From: Hyphomicrobium sp.
Lineage (GTDB): Bacteria; Pseudomonadota; Alphaproteobacteria; Rhizobiales; Hyphomicrobiaceae
Length of the DNA: 64,000 bases
NCBI RefSeq assembly: GCF_019753045.1
Contig: NZ_JAIELN010000005.1
Coordinates: 124,001-188,000 of the forward strand
Direction: 5' to 3'
The notes beneath the pieces were generated by a model. The model was given only the letters and a program-made list of their open reading frames with translations, did no database searches and had not been told where the DNA came from. Positions within the stretch are counted from its first letter, which is position 1, and the number at the start of each line of letters is the position of its first letter. Positions 45,247-54,195 of the stretch are shown piece after piece. Made by a program: the position numbers and the translations under genes.

Positions 45247-45262
45247 TTAACGTATACGTCAA
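45247..45262. promoter_or_regulatory. Near-palindromic operator before fadE
   Basis: TTAACGTATACGTCAA contains a perfect 10-bp palindrome, ACGTATACGT, and one mismatch pair over 16 bases. It lies about 57 bases upstream of the fadE start, in a 290-base gap with no gene. On the minus strand it starts TTGACG, a possible -35 box. It is a good candidate for the MerR-family regulator coded beside the FadD-like gene, by analogy with ACGT-containing LiuR sites. Confidence 0.5.
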
Positions 45263-45480
45263 TCTAGGGATTTCTCGCGTGCAGTCCAGACGAGGCGCCA
45301 TAAAGAGGCGCCACGACGCGTTGCTGGCCTCAGGTATCCGGCAGTCGTTCGGCCATGTCTCGCGCCCAGTTAATCACGTTTCTGCAACGGAACCTAACTT
45401 GCAGGTACATTGCCCTCACCCATCCCGTTCCCAATCCGCCGGAACAGATGCTGCGCGCTAATCCTTAAGGATTGCAGAAA

Positions 45481-46797
45481 TCAGCGGACGGGCTTCGCGG
45501 GGGCCTCACCGAAAAGATCGGCGACGAGGGTCTGATACCACTCGGCGCTCTCCTGATAGGTCTCGCGGCGAACCTCGGCGCTGTCTTCGGGTTTGGAAAT
45601 GAACGGCTCTTTGACTTCGAGATAGGGCTTTCCATCCTTTGTTGCCGGCACGTAATCGCCGCCGATTTTAGCACTGTTGTCGGGCGCGAGCATTGACCAG
45701 CACGTATTTCTGTATTTGCCGGGGGCGTGCGGTTTCCCCTCAAGGCTCGCAAGGATGTCGGCTGCGACGACGCCCGCCTGGCTGACGGCGGAGTACGCGG
45801 ATTTCGGCATGTCGTTTGCTATCGCGGCGTCACCGAGGACGTAGACGTCCTTCGCCTTGGTCGACGCAAAGTTGTCGGGGTGGACCGGACACCAGTCGTT
45901 CTCGGTGAGGCCCGCGTGGGCCGCAATCGATCCCGCCTTCTGCGCCGGGATGATGTTTGCAAGTGCGGCCCGCTCCGTGCGGCCGGCCTTCGTCGTTACG
46001 ATCCCGGTCGCCGCATCGACTTTGACGACCGCGAAATCGTCGATCTCGTTCGTCAAGTTGATCTCGATGATGCCCTTGTAATACTCCTCGAACGCCTCCT
46101 CGAAAACGGCCTGCTTCGAATATGTTTTCTTGGCGTCGAAAAGGATGAGCTTGGCGTTCGGCTTCTTCGTCTTCAGGAAGTGCGCGATCATGCAGGCGCG
46201 TTCATACGGGCCAGGCGGGCAGCGGTACGGGTTGGGCGGGGCGGACATCACGACGAGGCCGCCATCCGGCAGCGCCAGCAGCTTTTCCTTGAGCAGCCAG
46301 GTCTGCTCGCCCCCTTGCCACGCGTGCGGCATGATCTTGGCAGCTTCCGGCGAGTAGCCTTCGATCGTCTCGTATTTGAAATCGATGCCTGGAGCGACGA
46401 CGAGCCGGTCGTACTTCATGGGCGATGAACCGCGCGCCAGCGTCACGGTCTTTGCCTTCGTGTCGATCGCCGTCGCGGTATCCGTGACGATGTTGATGCC
46501 GCGCTGCTTCACGCCCGCATAATCGTGCGTGATCGATTTGAAGGACCGGAACCCGCCGAGATAAAGGTTCGAGTAAAAGCAGGTCGTATATTTTTCCTTC
46601 GGCTCGATCAGCGTTACGTCGAGGCGCGGATCGGAAGCCTTGAGGCGATTTGCGACGGTCACGCCGCCGGGGCCGCCGCCGATGACGATGATCCTGGCCG
46701 GGCCTGCGGCAAGAGCCGGGCACGGCAGCCCGGACGCCGCGACGAGACTTGCGCCTGCGGTCAGCAGAGAAAATTCGCGGCGCGTGATCTCGGTCAT
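45481..46797 (-). CDS. fccB: Sulfide dehydrogenase flavoprotein (FccB/SoxF)
   Basis: 438 aa from the ATG at 46797, after GGCGGGGGA. A Tat signal (TRREFSLLTAGASLVAASGL) leads to an FAD-binding fold, ARIIVIGGGPGGVTVANRLK, and CFYSNLYLGG. The late NTCWSMLAPDNSAKIGGDYV carries the second redox Cys and marks the FCSD C-terminal domain. It oxidises sulfide in the periplasm, normally with a cytochrome c subunit, FccA, which is not seen next to it. It is divergent from soxYZ, with about 190 bases between the starts that should hold both promoters. Confidence 0.9.
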   Translation of the reverse strand: MTEITRREFSLLTAGASLVAASGLPCPALAAGPARIIVIGGGPGGVTVANRLKASDPRLDVTLIEPKEKYTTCFYSNLYLGGFRSFKSITHDYAGVKQRGINIVTDTATAIDTKAKTVTLARGSSPMKYDRLVVAPGIDFKYETIEGYSPEAAKIMPHAWQGGEQTWLLKEKLLALPDGGLVVMSAPPNPYRCPPGPYERACMIAHFLKTKKPNAKLILFDAKKTYSKQAVFEEAFEEYYKGIIEINLTNEIDDFAVVKVDAATGIVTTKAGRTERAALANIIPAQKAGSIAAHAGLTENDWCPVHPDNFASTKAKDVYVLGDAAIANDMPKSAYSAVSQAGVVAADILASLEGKPHAPGKYRNTCWSMLAPDNSAKIGGDYVPATKDGKPYLEVKEPFISKPEDSAEVRRETYQESAEWYQTLVADLFGEAPAKPVR

Positions 46798-46987
46798 TCC
46801 CCCGCCTCTCATTTCGACACCCGGCTTGAAGTTCGGCCGCGCCTTTTGACCGTTAGCTTAGGCGTTTCAATGGCTCATTTGCCACGGGCAGCTACCCGAT
46901 GTCAGGAAAATAAATCGTAAGGAAGCTGGAGGTCGAGCGAGCGGGTATCCTATATTACACGCAACCTTCAGCTTCGAGGCCCGGCGC

Positions 46988-47476
46988 GTGCCAGATCCCA
47001 TCGATATTTCAATTCTGAGCCGCCGGGAATTCATTGCAGCGGGCGCCGCAGCGGCGGCCCTTGCTCCGTTCGTTGCACGTGCCGAGGACCCGGCGCCCGG
47101 CACGCCCGCCCCCAGCCAAAAATTCAAGGATGACTTCGCCCGGATCGCCGGTTCCGCTAACCCGATCGAAGGCAAGATCATGGTTGATTTGCCCGAGACG
47201 GCCGAGAACGGAAATTTCGTGCCGATCACCATCGCTGTCGACAGCCCCATGACGGACGCGGATTACATCAAGGCGATCCATCTTCTCTCGACGGAAAATC
47301 CCGCCGCGCATGTCGCCACGTTCCATTTGTCGCCGGTCAACGCCGTCGCGCGCGTCCAATCGCGGATGCGGCTCGCGAAGACGCAGGACGTCGTGGTCCT
47401 GGCGGAGCAGTCGAACGGCGAGATGCTGATTTCGACGACGCGCGTCAAGGTCGTCATCGGCGGCTGCGGGATTTGA
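46988..47476 (+). CDS. soxY: Sulfur carrier protein SoxY
   Basis: 162 aa from GTG. A Tat signal (LSRREFIAAGAAAAALAPFV) leads to a SoxY domain with ENPAAHVATFHLSPVNAVAR. The C-terminus is the carrier motif GGCGI, whose Cys binds sulfur intermediates. It works in the periplasm as a dimer with SoxZ, encoded 12 bases downstream. Other Sox proteins (XA, B, CD) are not in the window. Confidence 0.93.
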   Translation: MPDPIDISILSRREFIAAGAAAAALAPFVARAEDPAPGTPAPSQKFKDDFARIAGSANPIEGKIMVDLPETAENGNFVPITIAVDSPMTDADYIKAIHLLSTENPAAHVATFHLSPVNAVARVQSRMRLAKTQDVVVLAEQSNGEMLISTTRVKVVIGGCGI

Positions 47477-47488
47477 GGCGCAAGCACC

Positions 47489-47812
47489 ATGGCAGCCAAT
47501 CCGCGCATCAAGCTTCCTGAGACTGCCGCAATCGGCGACGTCATCGAGATCAAGACGCTCATCACGCATGTGATGGAAACCGGCAATCGCCACGACAAGA
47601 CCGGCAAACCGATACCGCGCGACATCATCCATGCTTTCGTTGCGAAGTTCGAGGGCAAGGAAATTTTTCGCGCCGAGTTCGGGCCGGGCATTTCGGCGAA
47701 CCCGTATCTGGCATTTCACATGCGCGTTCCGGGCCCCGGCGTTTTCGAGATCGCGTGGACCGACGATCACGGCGTTACGACCGTTGCGACGGCGCCGCTG
47801 AAGCTTGTTTGA
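47489..47812 (+). CDS. soxZ: Sulfur carrier partner SoxZ
   Basis: 107 aa. PRIKLPETAAIGDVIEIKTL, THVMETGNRHDKTGKPIPRD and IHAFVAKFEGKEIFRAEFGP are SoxZ hallmarks. It has no signal peptide and is exported bound to SoxY through the SoxY Tat signal. The last gene of the two-gene unit; hairpin repeats follow its stop. Confidence 0.93.
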   Translation: MAANPRIKLPETAAIGDVIEIKTLITHVMETGNRHDKTGKPIPRDIIHAFVAKFEGKEIFRAEFGPGISANPYLAFHMRVPGPGVFEIAWTDDHGVTTVATAPLKLV

Positions 47813-47826
47813 TTGTGCGCTTCTTT

Positions 47827-47985
47827 GCCTGTGCCCCGCGACTCGCGTTCCGCGAGCCGGCCGCCGGGCACGGCCAGTTTGCTTGTGCCCCGCGACTCGC
47901 GTTCCTGCCAAGCCAGCCGCCGGGCACGGGCTGTTTGCTTGTGCCCCGCGACTCGCGTTCCAGCCAAGCCGGCCGCCGGGCATGG
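47827..47985. repeat. Three tandem hairpin (REP-like) repeats
   Basis: Three near-identical units begin GTGCCCCGCGACTCGCGTTC and end GGGCAC or GGGCAT, at 47831-47871, 47885-47927 and 47941-47983. The end hexamers GTGCCC and GGGCAC pair, so each can fold into a hairpin; the first has an extra inner stem (CTCGCG-TTC-CGCGAG). They lie between the convergent soxZ and SnoaL-like genes, a usual place for REP elements, and may act as a bidirectional transcript end. Confidence 0.7.
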
Positions 47986-47994
47986 AAGTGAGGG

Positions 47995-48378
47995 TCAAGA
48001 GGCGGACCTCTCGACAAGATGCGCGCGCGAAGGTCCGGGCGCGAACGGATCGGCGAAATATTGCGTTTCGTTGGCCACCAGTCCTTCGCGGAACTCCATG
48101 ATGCTCACCGCGTAAGATGGCTTGCCGTCATACGTGAGAATGAATTCCGTGACCCAAAGGTTGCCGCTGCCGCTCATTCGCCGGATTTTGAAACGCTTTC
48201 TGTTCGGCTGCACGAACCGGCTCTCTTGGATATTGCGCCGACCGCGGATGCGTTCGCCCGATTGCGGGTATTCGAGCACCGCATCCTCGCGGTAGATCTC
48301 ATGCTCCGTCTCGAAATCATTCGCATCGGAAGCGTCCCAATGGCGGACGAGCGCGGCCCGCACGGTTCCATCATCCAT
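47995..48378 (-). CDS. SnoaL/NTF2-like fold protein
   Basis: 127 aa from the ATG at 48378, preceded by GGAGA; the listed 173-aa start is too long. ALVRHWDASDANDFETEHEI and YREDAVLEYPQSGERIRGRR match the SnoaL-like alpha+beta barrel. IEFREGLVANETQYF-like text (MEFREGLVANETQYFADPFA) is the family's closing strand. These small proteins bind hydrophobic ligands or catalyse isomerisations; no substrate can be named. Confidence 0.82.
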   Translation of the reverse strand: MDDGTVRAALVRHWDASDANDFETEHEIYREDAVLEYPQSGERIRGRRNIQESRFVQPNRKRFKIRRMSGSGNLWVTEFILTYDGKPSYAVSIMEFREGLVANETQYFADPFAPGPSRAHLVERSAS

Positions 48379-49070
48379 CGTCAATCTCCATTTCCCGCCG
48401 CGCAAATGCGTTGGTCGATTTCGAAAACGTGCGAAACGCGCCAACGTTCTGCGTTTAAAAAAATTGGGGTTGCTCATGGTGAAAAGTTCGTGCGCCGGGC
48501 GCGGCTTAGCGCCCAACTCCGCGGAACAGAGCCGGTTGAAAGGAAGCGAAGGGGCAGATCGGCGCGGCCTCGCATTTTTCTGTTTTTATTCGGGATGCAG
48601 CCTTCGCCGATCCGCGACGCGCAACGGAGGTGGGCCCCCATTTCGAACCGTCGACACCGCCATCCGCCCGCGCATTCCGATTTTTCGAACGGGCGTTGAA
48701 CCACGGCGCCACGCAGTGGCTACCGCGGCCGGCAGACGACCCCGGATCCAGCTGATGGGTCCCGGCAGTCCGGCGCGCTCCCACCGCCCTCAGGCGCCCA
48801 GCTCGAGCCTTGAGCCCTTCGCACGCGGCAGGATCAGCGGAGTATGCCGACGGCTGGGAGAGCGGGGATAAGTTTTTCGACGAATGCGCGGCTCGCATTC
48901 GTCGACCGCAGTGCGCTCCGCAACGAGTTCGGTTCTTCCTCCGCCGAGCAGCCTTTGGCGCGATCGATCCATACTGACGCCGCCTGCAGACAAAGCTGCG
49001 CCGTCAGGACGCGAGCGACCGTCTGCAGGCGAACAAGCGTTCAAAAAAATATTCTGTCGGAGGTAGACGC
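48379..49070. other. Gene-poor stretch before the esterase gene
   Basis: About 690 bases. Several overlapping ORFs occur on both strands (for example 48464-48871 plus and 48506-48898 minus), but none has a recognisable domain, and arginine and serine richness suggests chance frames in GC-rich DNA. Promoters for the SnoaL-like gene and the esterase should lie at its two ends. Confidence 0.4.
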
Positions 49071-50204
49071 ATGAACCAAGCTGCATTCGCGGTTATCGCA
49101 GCGCTAGCCGCCGGCGGCCTCGTCGGCATTTCCGGGGCGATCGCACATGACGGCAATTCGCAAAACAACAAATCCATCGTTCTGAAGGATCAGGGAAGCT
49201 TTACCGCCGGCGGCGGCGTCATAACCAATGCTGGAACTTTCGACCCGATAAAGTTGACGCCTGACGGCCAAACGATCCACGGCGACTTTGCCTACGTGCA
49301 GTACCAAATCCCGCCCAACGCGCGCCAATATCCGCTCGTGATGTGGCACGGCGGCGGCCAGATGGCGAGAACGTGGGAGTCGACGCCGGATGGACGCGAC
49401 GGCTTTCAAAACATCTTCATTCGCCGCGGATTTTCGACGTACATCCTCGATCAGCCCAATCGCGGGCGCGCGGGGCGCGCGTTGCAGCCGACGACGATAA
49501 CACCTGTTCCGGGCCCCGGTCCGACGGGCGAGCAAGGCATATTCGTGCGGTTCAGGATCGGCATTTGGCCGAACTACTTTCCTGGCGTGCAGTTCTCACG
49601 CGATCCCGACGCGCTACTTCAATGGTGGCAACAGCAAACGCCAAGCACGGGGCCAGCGAACGATGAAGTTGCTTCTGACGCAGGCGCGGCGATTTTTAAA
49701 AAAACCGGCCCAGCCGTTCTGCTGTCGCATTCGGCCGGCGGCTATCCGGGATTTCGTACCGCCGAGAAAAGCGCGAACGTGAAGGGCATTATCTCGTTCG
49801 AGCCGGTCGGCTGGACTTTCCCCGCGGGTGAAGCGCCGGCAAACATACCGACCAATGCGGGCGATATCGTCGCTCAAACGGTGCCGATGGACCAATTCCT
49901 GGCGCTTACGAAAATTCCAGTCCTGCTCGTATACGGCGATAACATTCCCGCTCCCGATAAGCCGAGCGTTTATCCCGGCATCGACATCTGGCGCGGCCGA
50001 TTGATGATGGCGCAGCTCTTCGTGGATGCGATCAACAAGCATGGCGGGAACGCCGAGCTTCTGCATCTTCCCGACATCGGCGTGCGTGGCAATACGCACT
50101 TCATAATGTCGGACCTCAATAACGTGAAGATCGCGGATGTTGTGTCGAGCTATCTCAAAAAGCGCGGTCTCGATAAGTATCCGCGCGGGGGCGGCCACGA
50201 CTAG
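49071..50204 (+). CDS. Exported alpha/beta hydrolase (esterase 713-like)
   Basis: 377 aa, with GGAGG upstream. A signal peptide (AAFAVIAALAAGGLVGISGA) precedes the hydrolase fold: YPLVMWHGGGQMARTWESTP gives the oxyanion region, and AVLLSHSAGGYPGFRTAEKS holds the nucleophile Ser. The Glu of ISFEPVGWTFPAG and the His of VRGNTHFIMSDLN may complete the triad. The pattern recalls Alcaligenes esterase 713. It is probably periplasmic; the natural ester is unknown. Confidence 0.8.
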   Translation: MNQAAFAVIAALAAGGLVGISGAIAHDGNSQNNKSIVLKDQGSFTAGGGVITNAGTFDPIKLTPDGQTIHGDFAYVQYQIPPNARQYPLVMWHGGGQMARTWESTPDGRDGFQNIFIRRGFSTYILDQPNRGRAGRALQPTTITPVPGPGPTGEQGIFVRFRIGIWPNYFPGVQFSRDPDALLQWWQQQTPSTGPANDEVASDAGAAIFKKTGPAVLLSHSAGGYPGFRTAEKSANVKGIISFEPVGWTFPAGEAPANIPTNAGDIVAQTVPMDQFLALTKIPVLLVYGDNIPAPDKPSVYPGIDIWRGRLMMAQLFVDAINKHGGNAELLHLPDIGVRGNTHFIMSDLNNVKIADVVSSYLKKRGLDKYPRGGGHD

Positions 50205-50512
50205 CAGGTGAGGCCGTTGCAACATCCTCCGATCAAACCCAGCGGTCCGGCGGCCCTTTTTCAAGCTGCCGGATCAATACGATAATCCGTGATTGAAGAA
50301 GCCCGCCGTCGCCGGAAATGGTTGCCCCTTTCGGCCGGCTCAGCGCAGCTCAATCGGAAGGCGCGCAGCAAGCCACCGCCGTCCCTCATTTTTTTCCGAA
50401 ACCTATGTCGGGATGGCCCCTCGCCGTGCGTCCTCGTGCGGTGATGGACTTCAAAATGTTCCCGGTCGAGGCGATAATCGGGCTTCGCCGGGCAGGATGA
50501 CAGGGAGGCGAC
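50205..50512. other. Intergenic stretch before the BNR gene
   Basis: About 310 bases with no convincing gene on either strand. The only clear signal is a GGGAGG ribosome binding site near its right end, for the BNR-repeat gene. Confidence 0.35.
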
Positions 50513-51628
50513 ATGACAGGTGTACGGGTCTTGGTTGGAACGCGAAAAGGCGCATTCGTCTTGACGTCCGACGGCACGCGGAAATCCTGGGACGTCAGCG
50601 GCCCGCATTTTCCCGGTTGGGAAATCTACCACATGAAAGGTTCGCCGGCCGATCCCAATCGTATTTACGCCTCGCAGTCGAGCGGTTGGTTCGGGCAGCA
50701 GATCCAGCGGTCCGACGACGGCGGCAAGACCTGGGCGCCGGTCGACAACAAATTCGCCTATGACGGCGTTCCCGGCACGCATCAATGGTACGACGGCACC
50801 CCTCACCCGTGGGAATTCAAGCGCGTCTGGCACATCGAGCCATCGCTCACCGATCCCTATACGGTCTTTGCAGGCGTCGAAGATGCAGCCTTGTTCCGTA
50901 CGAGCGACGGCGGAAAATCGTGGGCTGAACTTTCGGGCCTGCGCGGCCATGGATCGGGAGCGCATTGGATGCCCGGCGCGGGCGGCATGTGCCTGCATAC
51001 CATTCTGCTCGACCCCGTCGATCCAAAGCGGATGTTCATCGCAATTTCGGCCGCGGGCGCTTTCAGAACGGATGACGGCGGCGAAACATGGCAGCCGATC
51101 AACAAGGGGCTGCGGTCGGAGTACATACCGGACCCGCACGCTGAAGTCGGCCACTGCGTGCACCGCCTCGCGATGCACCCGTCGCGATCGAATGTGCTTT
51201 TCATGCAGAAGCATTGGGACGTGATGCGGAGCGACGATGCTGGCAATTCGTGGCGCGAGGTGAGCGGCAATCTGCCGACGGATTTCGGGTTTGTCATCGA
51301 CGTGCACGCGCACGAGCCGGAGACGATCTACGTCGTGCCCATCAAGAGCGACGCCGAGCACTTTCCGATGGACGGGAAGCTGCAAGTCTGGCGCAGCCGC
51401 TCGGGCGGGAACGAATGGGAGGCTTTGACCAAGGGTCTGCCGCAATCGAATTGTTACGTGAACGTCCTCAGGGACGCAATGGCCGTCGATACGCTCGACA
51501 CTTGCGGCGTCTACTTCGGGACGACTGGCGGCCAAGTCTATGCCTCGGCCGACGCGGGCGATACGTGGAGCGCCATCGTTCGCGATCTGCCGGCGGTGCT
51601 CTCGGTTGAAGTTCAGGCTCTCAAATGA
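50513..51628 (+). CDS. BNR/Asp-box beta-propeller protein
   Basis: 371 aa. Five Asp-box motifs repeat ([48 protein letters not shown]), as in sialidase-like beta propellers. There is no signal peptide and no clear sialidase Arg triad, so a sialidase activity is not supported; such proteins usually bind ligands. Its stop overlaps the start of a MoaD/ThiS-like gene (ATGA), a tight coupling. A ribosome binding site (GGGAGG) precedes the ATG. Confidence 0.8.
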   Translation: MTGVRVLVGTRKGAFVLTSDGTRKSWDVSGPHFPGWEIYHMKGSPADPNRIYASQSSGWFGQQIQRSDDGGKTWAPVDNKFAYDGVPGTHQWYDGTPHPWEFKRVWHIEPSLTDPYTVFAGVEDAALFRTSDGGKSWAELSGLRGHGSGAHWMPGAGGMCLHTILLDPVDPKRMFIAISAAGAFRTDDGGETWQPINKGLRSEYIPDPHAEVGHCVHRLAMHPSRSNVLFMQKHWDVMRSDDAGNSWREVSGNLPTDFGFVIDVHAHEPETIYVVPIKSDAEHFPMDGKLQVWRSRSGGNEWEALTKGLPQSNCYVNVLRDAMAVDTLDTCGVYFGTTGGQVYASADAGDTWSAIVRDLPAVLSVEVQALK

Positions 51629-51921
51629 TCCGCGTGGTGCTGCCGTCGCATCTCAGAATGCACGCGAACGTCAACGGCGAGATCCTGCTCGACGTTGACG
51701 GGGAAGCGACGCAGCGGTCGCTGCTCGACGCACTCGAGACGCGCTACCCCGTGTTGCGTGGAACGATCCGGGATCACGGTACGCAAAAGCGGCGGCCGTT
51801 CCTCAGATTTTTCGCCTGTCAGCGCGATCTTTCGCACGAGCCCGCGGACGCGCCGCTGCCGGATGAAGTCAGGAGTGGATCGAAGCCGTTCCTGATCGTC
51901 GGCGCGATTGCGGGCGGGTGA
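51625..51921 (+). CDS. MoaD/ThiS-like ubiquitin-fold protein
   Basis: 98 aa. [20 protein letters not shown] starts a beta-grasp fold and the C-terminus ends ...GAIAGG, the diglycine that E1-like enzymes adenylate and thiolate in MoaD and ThiS. The start overlaps the BNR gene's stop. No E1-like or molybdopterin synthase gene is near, so the partner is unknown. Sulfur delivery to something made with the BNR protein is possible. Confidence 0.75.
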   Translation: MIRVVLPSHLRMHANVNGEILLDVDGEATQRSLLDALETRYPVLRGTIRDHGTQKRRPFLRFFACQRDLSHEPADAPLPDEVRSGSKPFLIVGAIAGG

Positions 51922-51957
51922 TCACACGCGCGGCCCGGACTCGTCAGCCGAATCCTG

Positions 51958-53589
51958 TCACCCGACGTGAGCTTCGTCCTTCAGGAGCTTGTAGTTGATA
52001 CTGTCGAGAAGGGCCTCGAAGCTCGCATCGATGATGTTCGGGGAGACGCCGACGGTCGTCCAGCGTTCGCCAGTGGTTGCATCGTGGCTTTCGACGAGGA
52101 CGCGCGTCACGGCGTCGGTGCCGCCTTCGTGCGTCTGCGTCAGGATGCGGACCTTGTAGTCGACGAGTTCGACGTTCTCGATGTGCTTCTGGTAACGGCC
52201 AAGATCGCTGCGCAGCGCCTTGTCGAGCGCATTGACCGGGCCGTTGCCTTCACCGACCGAAACCAGCGGCGCGTCGTCGCCCGCGATCGATACGGTGACG
52301 ACTGCGTGCGAGACGGTCCCATTGCCGTTCATCGCTCTCGATCGCTCTTCGCGCCGTTCGACGGTCACGCGAAAATTATCGACCGAGAAATAGCGCGGCA
52401 CGGTTGCGAGCGCGCGGCGCGCCAGGAGTTCGAACGACGCCTCGGCTGCCTCGTAGGAATATCCCTGATCCTCGCGCGCCTTCACCTCGTCGAGGAGTGC
52501 TTGCACGCGTGCATCGTCCTTGTCGGACGGCAGGCCCAGCCGCTCGAGAGCCGACGTCAGCGAGGAACGGCCTCCTTGCTTCGAGACGAGAATGCGCCGC
52601 TCGTTGCCGACGCTTTCGGGCGGCACATGCTCGTAGGTTTCCGGCGCCTTCATCAGCGCGGAGGCGTGAATGCCCGCCTTCGTCGCGAAGGCGCTTTCGC
52701 CGACGTAGGGTGCGTGGCGGTTCGGCGCCTCGTTCAGAACTTCGTCGAGAACGCGGCTCGCGTGCGTGAGGGTGCGCAACTTTTCGGGCGTGATGCTTGT
52801 CGTGAAGGCATCCGCGAATTCGCTTTTCAGAAGCAGCGTCGGAATGATCGATGTCAGGTTGGCGTTGCCGCAGCGCTCGCCGAGGCCGTTGAGCGCGCCC
52901 TGGATCTGGCGGCATCCGGCGCGGATGGCCATCAGCGTATTGGCGACGGCGTTGTCGGTATCGTTGTGCGTATGGATGCCGAGGTTCGCGCCCGGAACGT
53001 GCTTCGCGACATCGGCAACGATACGTTCGATCTCGTGCGGCAGCGTTCCGCCGTTGGTATCGCAAAGAACGACCCAGCGCGCGCCCGCGTCATAGGCCGT
53101 CTTGGCGACGGCTAACGCGTAGTCGCGGTTCGACTTGTAACCGTCGAAGAAATGTTCGCAGTCGATCATCGCCTCGCGTTGCGTTTCGACGACGGCGCCG
53201 ACCGATTGCCGGATCGTTTCGAGGTTTTCTTCGTTAGTGATGCCAAGCGCGACGCGCACCTGATAGTCGGACGATTTCGCGACGAGACAGATGCTGTCGG
53301 CGGCGGACTGGAGAACGGCCTGCAGGCCTGGATCATTGGATACGGAACGACCCGAGCGCTTCGTCATGCCGAACGCCGTGAAGCGGGCAGACTTCAAGTT
53401 GGGACGCGACGAAAAAAGTTCCGTGTCGGTGGCGTTGGCGCCGGGAAAGCCGCCCTCGATATAGTCAATCCCGAGGTCGTCCAGCACGCGCATGAGGCGG
53501 CGCTTGTCTTCCAGCGAAAAGTCGACACCCGTCGTCTGCGCACCGTCGCGCAGCGTCGTATCGAAGAGGTAGAGGCGCTCTTTGCTCAT
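51958..53589 (-). CDS. cimA: Citramalate synthase
   Basis: 543 aa, 2-isopropylmalate synthase superfamily. LYLFDTTLRDGAQTTGVDFS at the start carries the metal-binding Asp and catalytic Arg. WVVLCDTNGGTLPHEIERIV and LGIHTHNDTDNAVANTLMAI carry the metal-binding His pair, and a LeuA-type regulatory domain closes the protein. It condenses pyruvate and acetyl-CoA to citramalate, opening an isoleucine route. The ORF overlaps the GNAT gene by four bases. Confidence 0.9.
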   Translation of the reverse strand: MSKERLYLFDTTLRDGAQTTGVDFSLEDKRRLMRVLDDLGIDYIEGGFPGANATDTELFSSRPNLKSARFTAFGMTKRSGRSVSNDPGLQAVLQSAADSICLVAKSSDYQVRVALGITNEENLETIRQSVGAVVETQREAMIDCEHFFDGYKSNRDYALAVAKTAYDAGARWVVLCDTNGGTLPHEIERIVADVAKHVPGANLGIHTHNDTDNAVANTLMAIRAGCRQIQGALNGLGERCGNANLTSIIPTLLLKSEFADAFTTSITPEKLRTLTHASRVLDEVLNEAPNRHAPYVGESAFATKAGIHASALMKAPETYEHVPPESVGNERRILVSKQGGRSSLTSALERLGLPSDKDDARVQALLDEVKAREDQGYSYEAAEASFELLARRALATVPRYFSVDNFRVTVERREERSRAMNGNGTVSHAVVTVSIAGDDAPLVSVGEGNGPVNALDKALRSDLGRYQKHIENVELVDYKVRILTQTHEGGTDAVTRVLVESHDATTGERWTTVGVSPNIIDASFEALLDSINYKLLKDEAHVG

Positions 53590-54098
53590 GACGCTTCTTG
53601 AGGCTCAGCTTTTGCCGGACTTCCGGCGAGACGCTTTACCATGGTCGTGTTGGAAAGCCATTGATCATCGAGGGGAATGGAATTGCGTTGCGCTGCGACG
53701 TAACCGCGACGCTCAAAAAACGGCACGGCCGTATCGCTCGCATCGACTGTGACCCCCTCGGCTCCGCGTGCGGCTGCGATCTTCTCGAGCGCGTCGACAA
53801 GCGCGGTTCCAACCCCCTCGCCCGCGAAGTCCGGATGCACATAAAGCATATCAATGGTTTTGTTGTCCTTAAGGGACCCGAAACCGAGGTATTCGCCGTC
53901 CAGATGAACGACGAGCGTCAGCGCTGCCGCGAGCCTGTCGCGGAAGGCGGCCGCGTCCTCGGCTGTCGCGACCCATGCGAGCCGCTGATCCTCGTCGTAG
54001 TCATCGCCGGTCAACCCATCGATGCTTTGTGCGAAGAGATCGCGGAGCACCATGGCATCGGCGGGGAGAAAGGGACGGAGCGGATAGTCGTCGGTCAT
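53586..54098 (-). CDS. GNAT N-acetyltransferase
   Basis: 170 aa. YPLRPFLPADAMVLRDLFAQ opens it, and MLYVHPDFAGEGVGTALVDA is the acetyl-CoA-binding motif A of the GNAT fold. VDASDTAVPFFERRGYVAAQ closes it. It is upstream of cimA and coupled to it by overlap (ATGA). The acceptor is unknown. Confidence 0.87.
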   Translation of the reverse strand: MTDDYPLRPFLPADAMVLRDLFAQSIDGLTGDDYDEDQRLAWVATAEDAAAFRDRLAAALTLVVHLDGEYLGFGSLKDNKTIDMLYVHPDFAGEGVGTALVDALEKIAAARGAEGVTVDASDTAVPFFERRGYVAAQRNSIPLDDQWLSNTTMVKRLAGSPAKAEPQEAS

Positions 54099-54195
54099 GG
54101 TTCAAGTACACGGGGTCGAAAATTGCTTTAGGCCGGATGGGGCCGGCCTTGTCTCGCTGAAACGGTTGCTAAGGGATGCTGTGTTCCGCGTATCC

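Noticed and set aside
47755-47991. 78-aa ORF over the hairpin repeats
   Set aside because: It overlaps the soxZ end and the repeats in another frame; its repeated FACAPRLAF text is a by-product of the DNA repeat.
48464-48871. 135-aa plus-strand ORF before the esterase
   Set aside because: No family, no ribosome binding site, low-complexity composition expected for chance frames in GC-rich DNA.
50513-51628. Calling the BNR protein a sialidase
   Set aside because: Asp boxes alone do not show activity; no signal peptide or clear Arg triad is seen.
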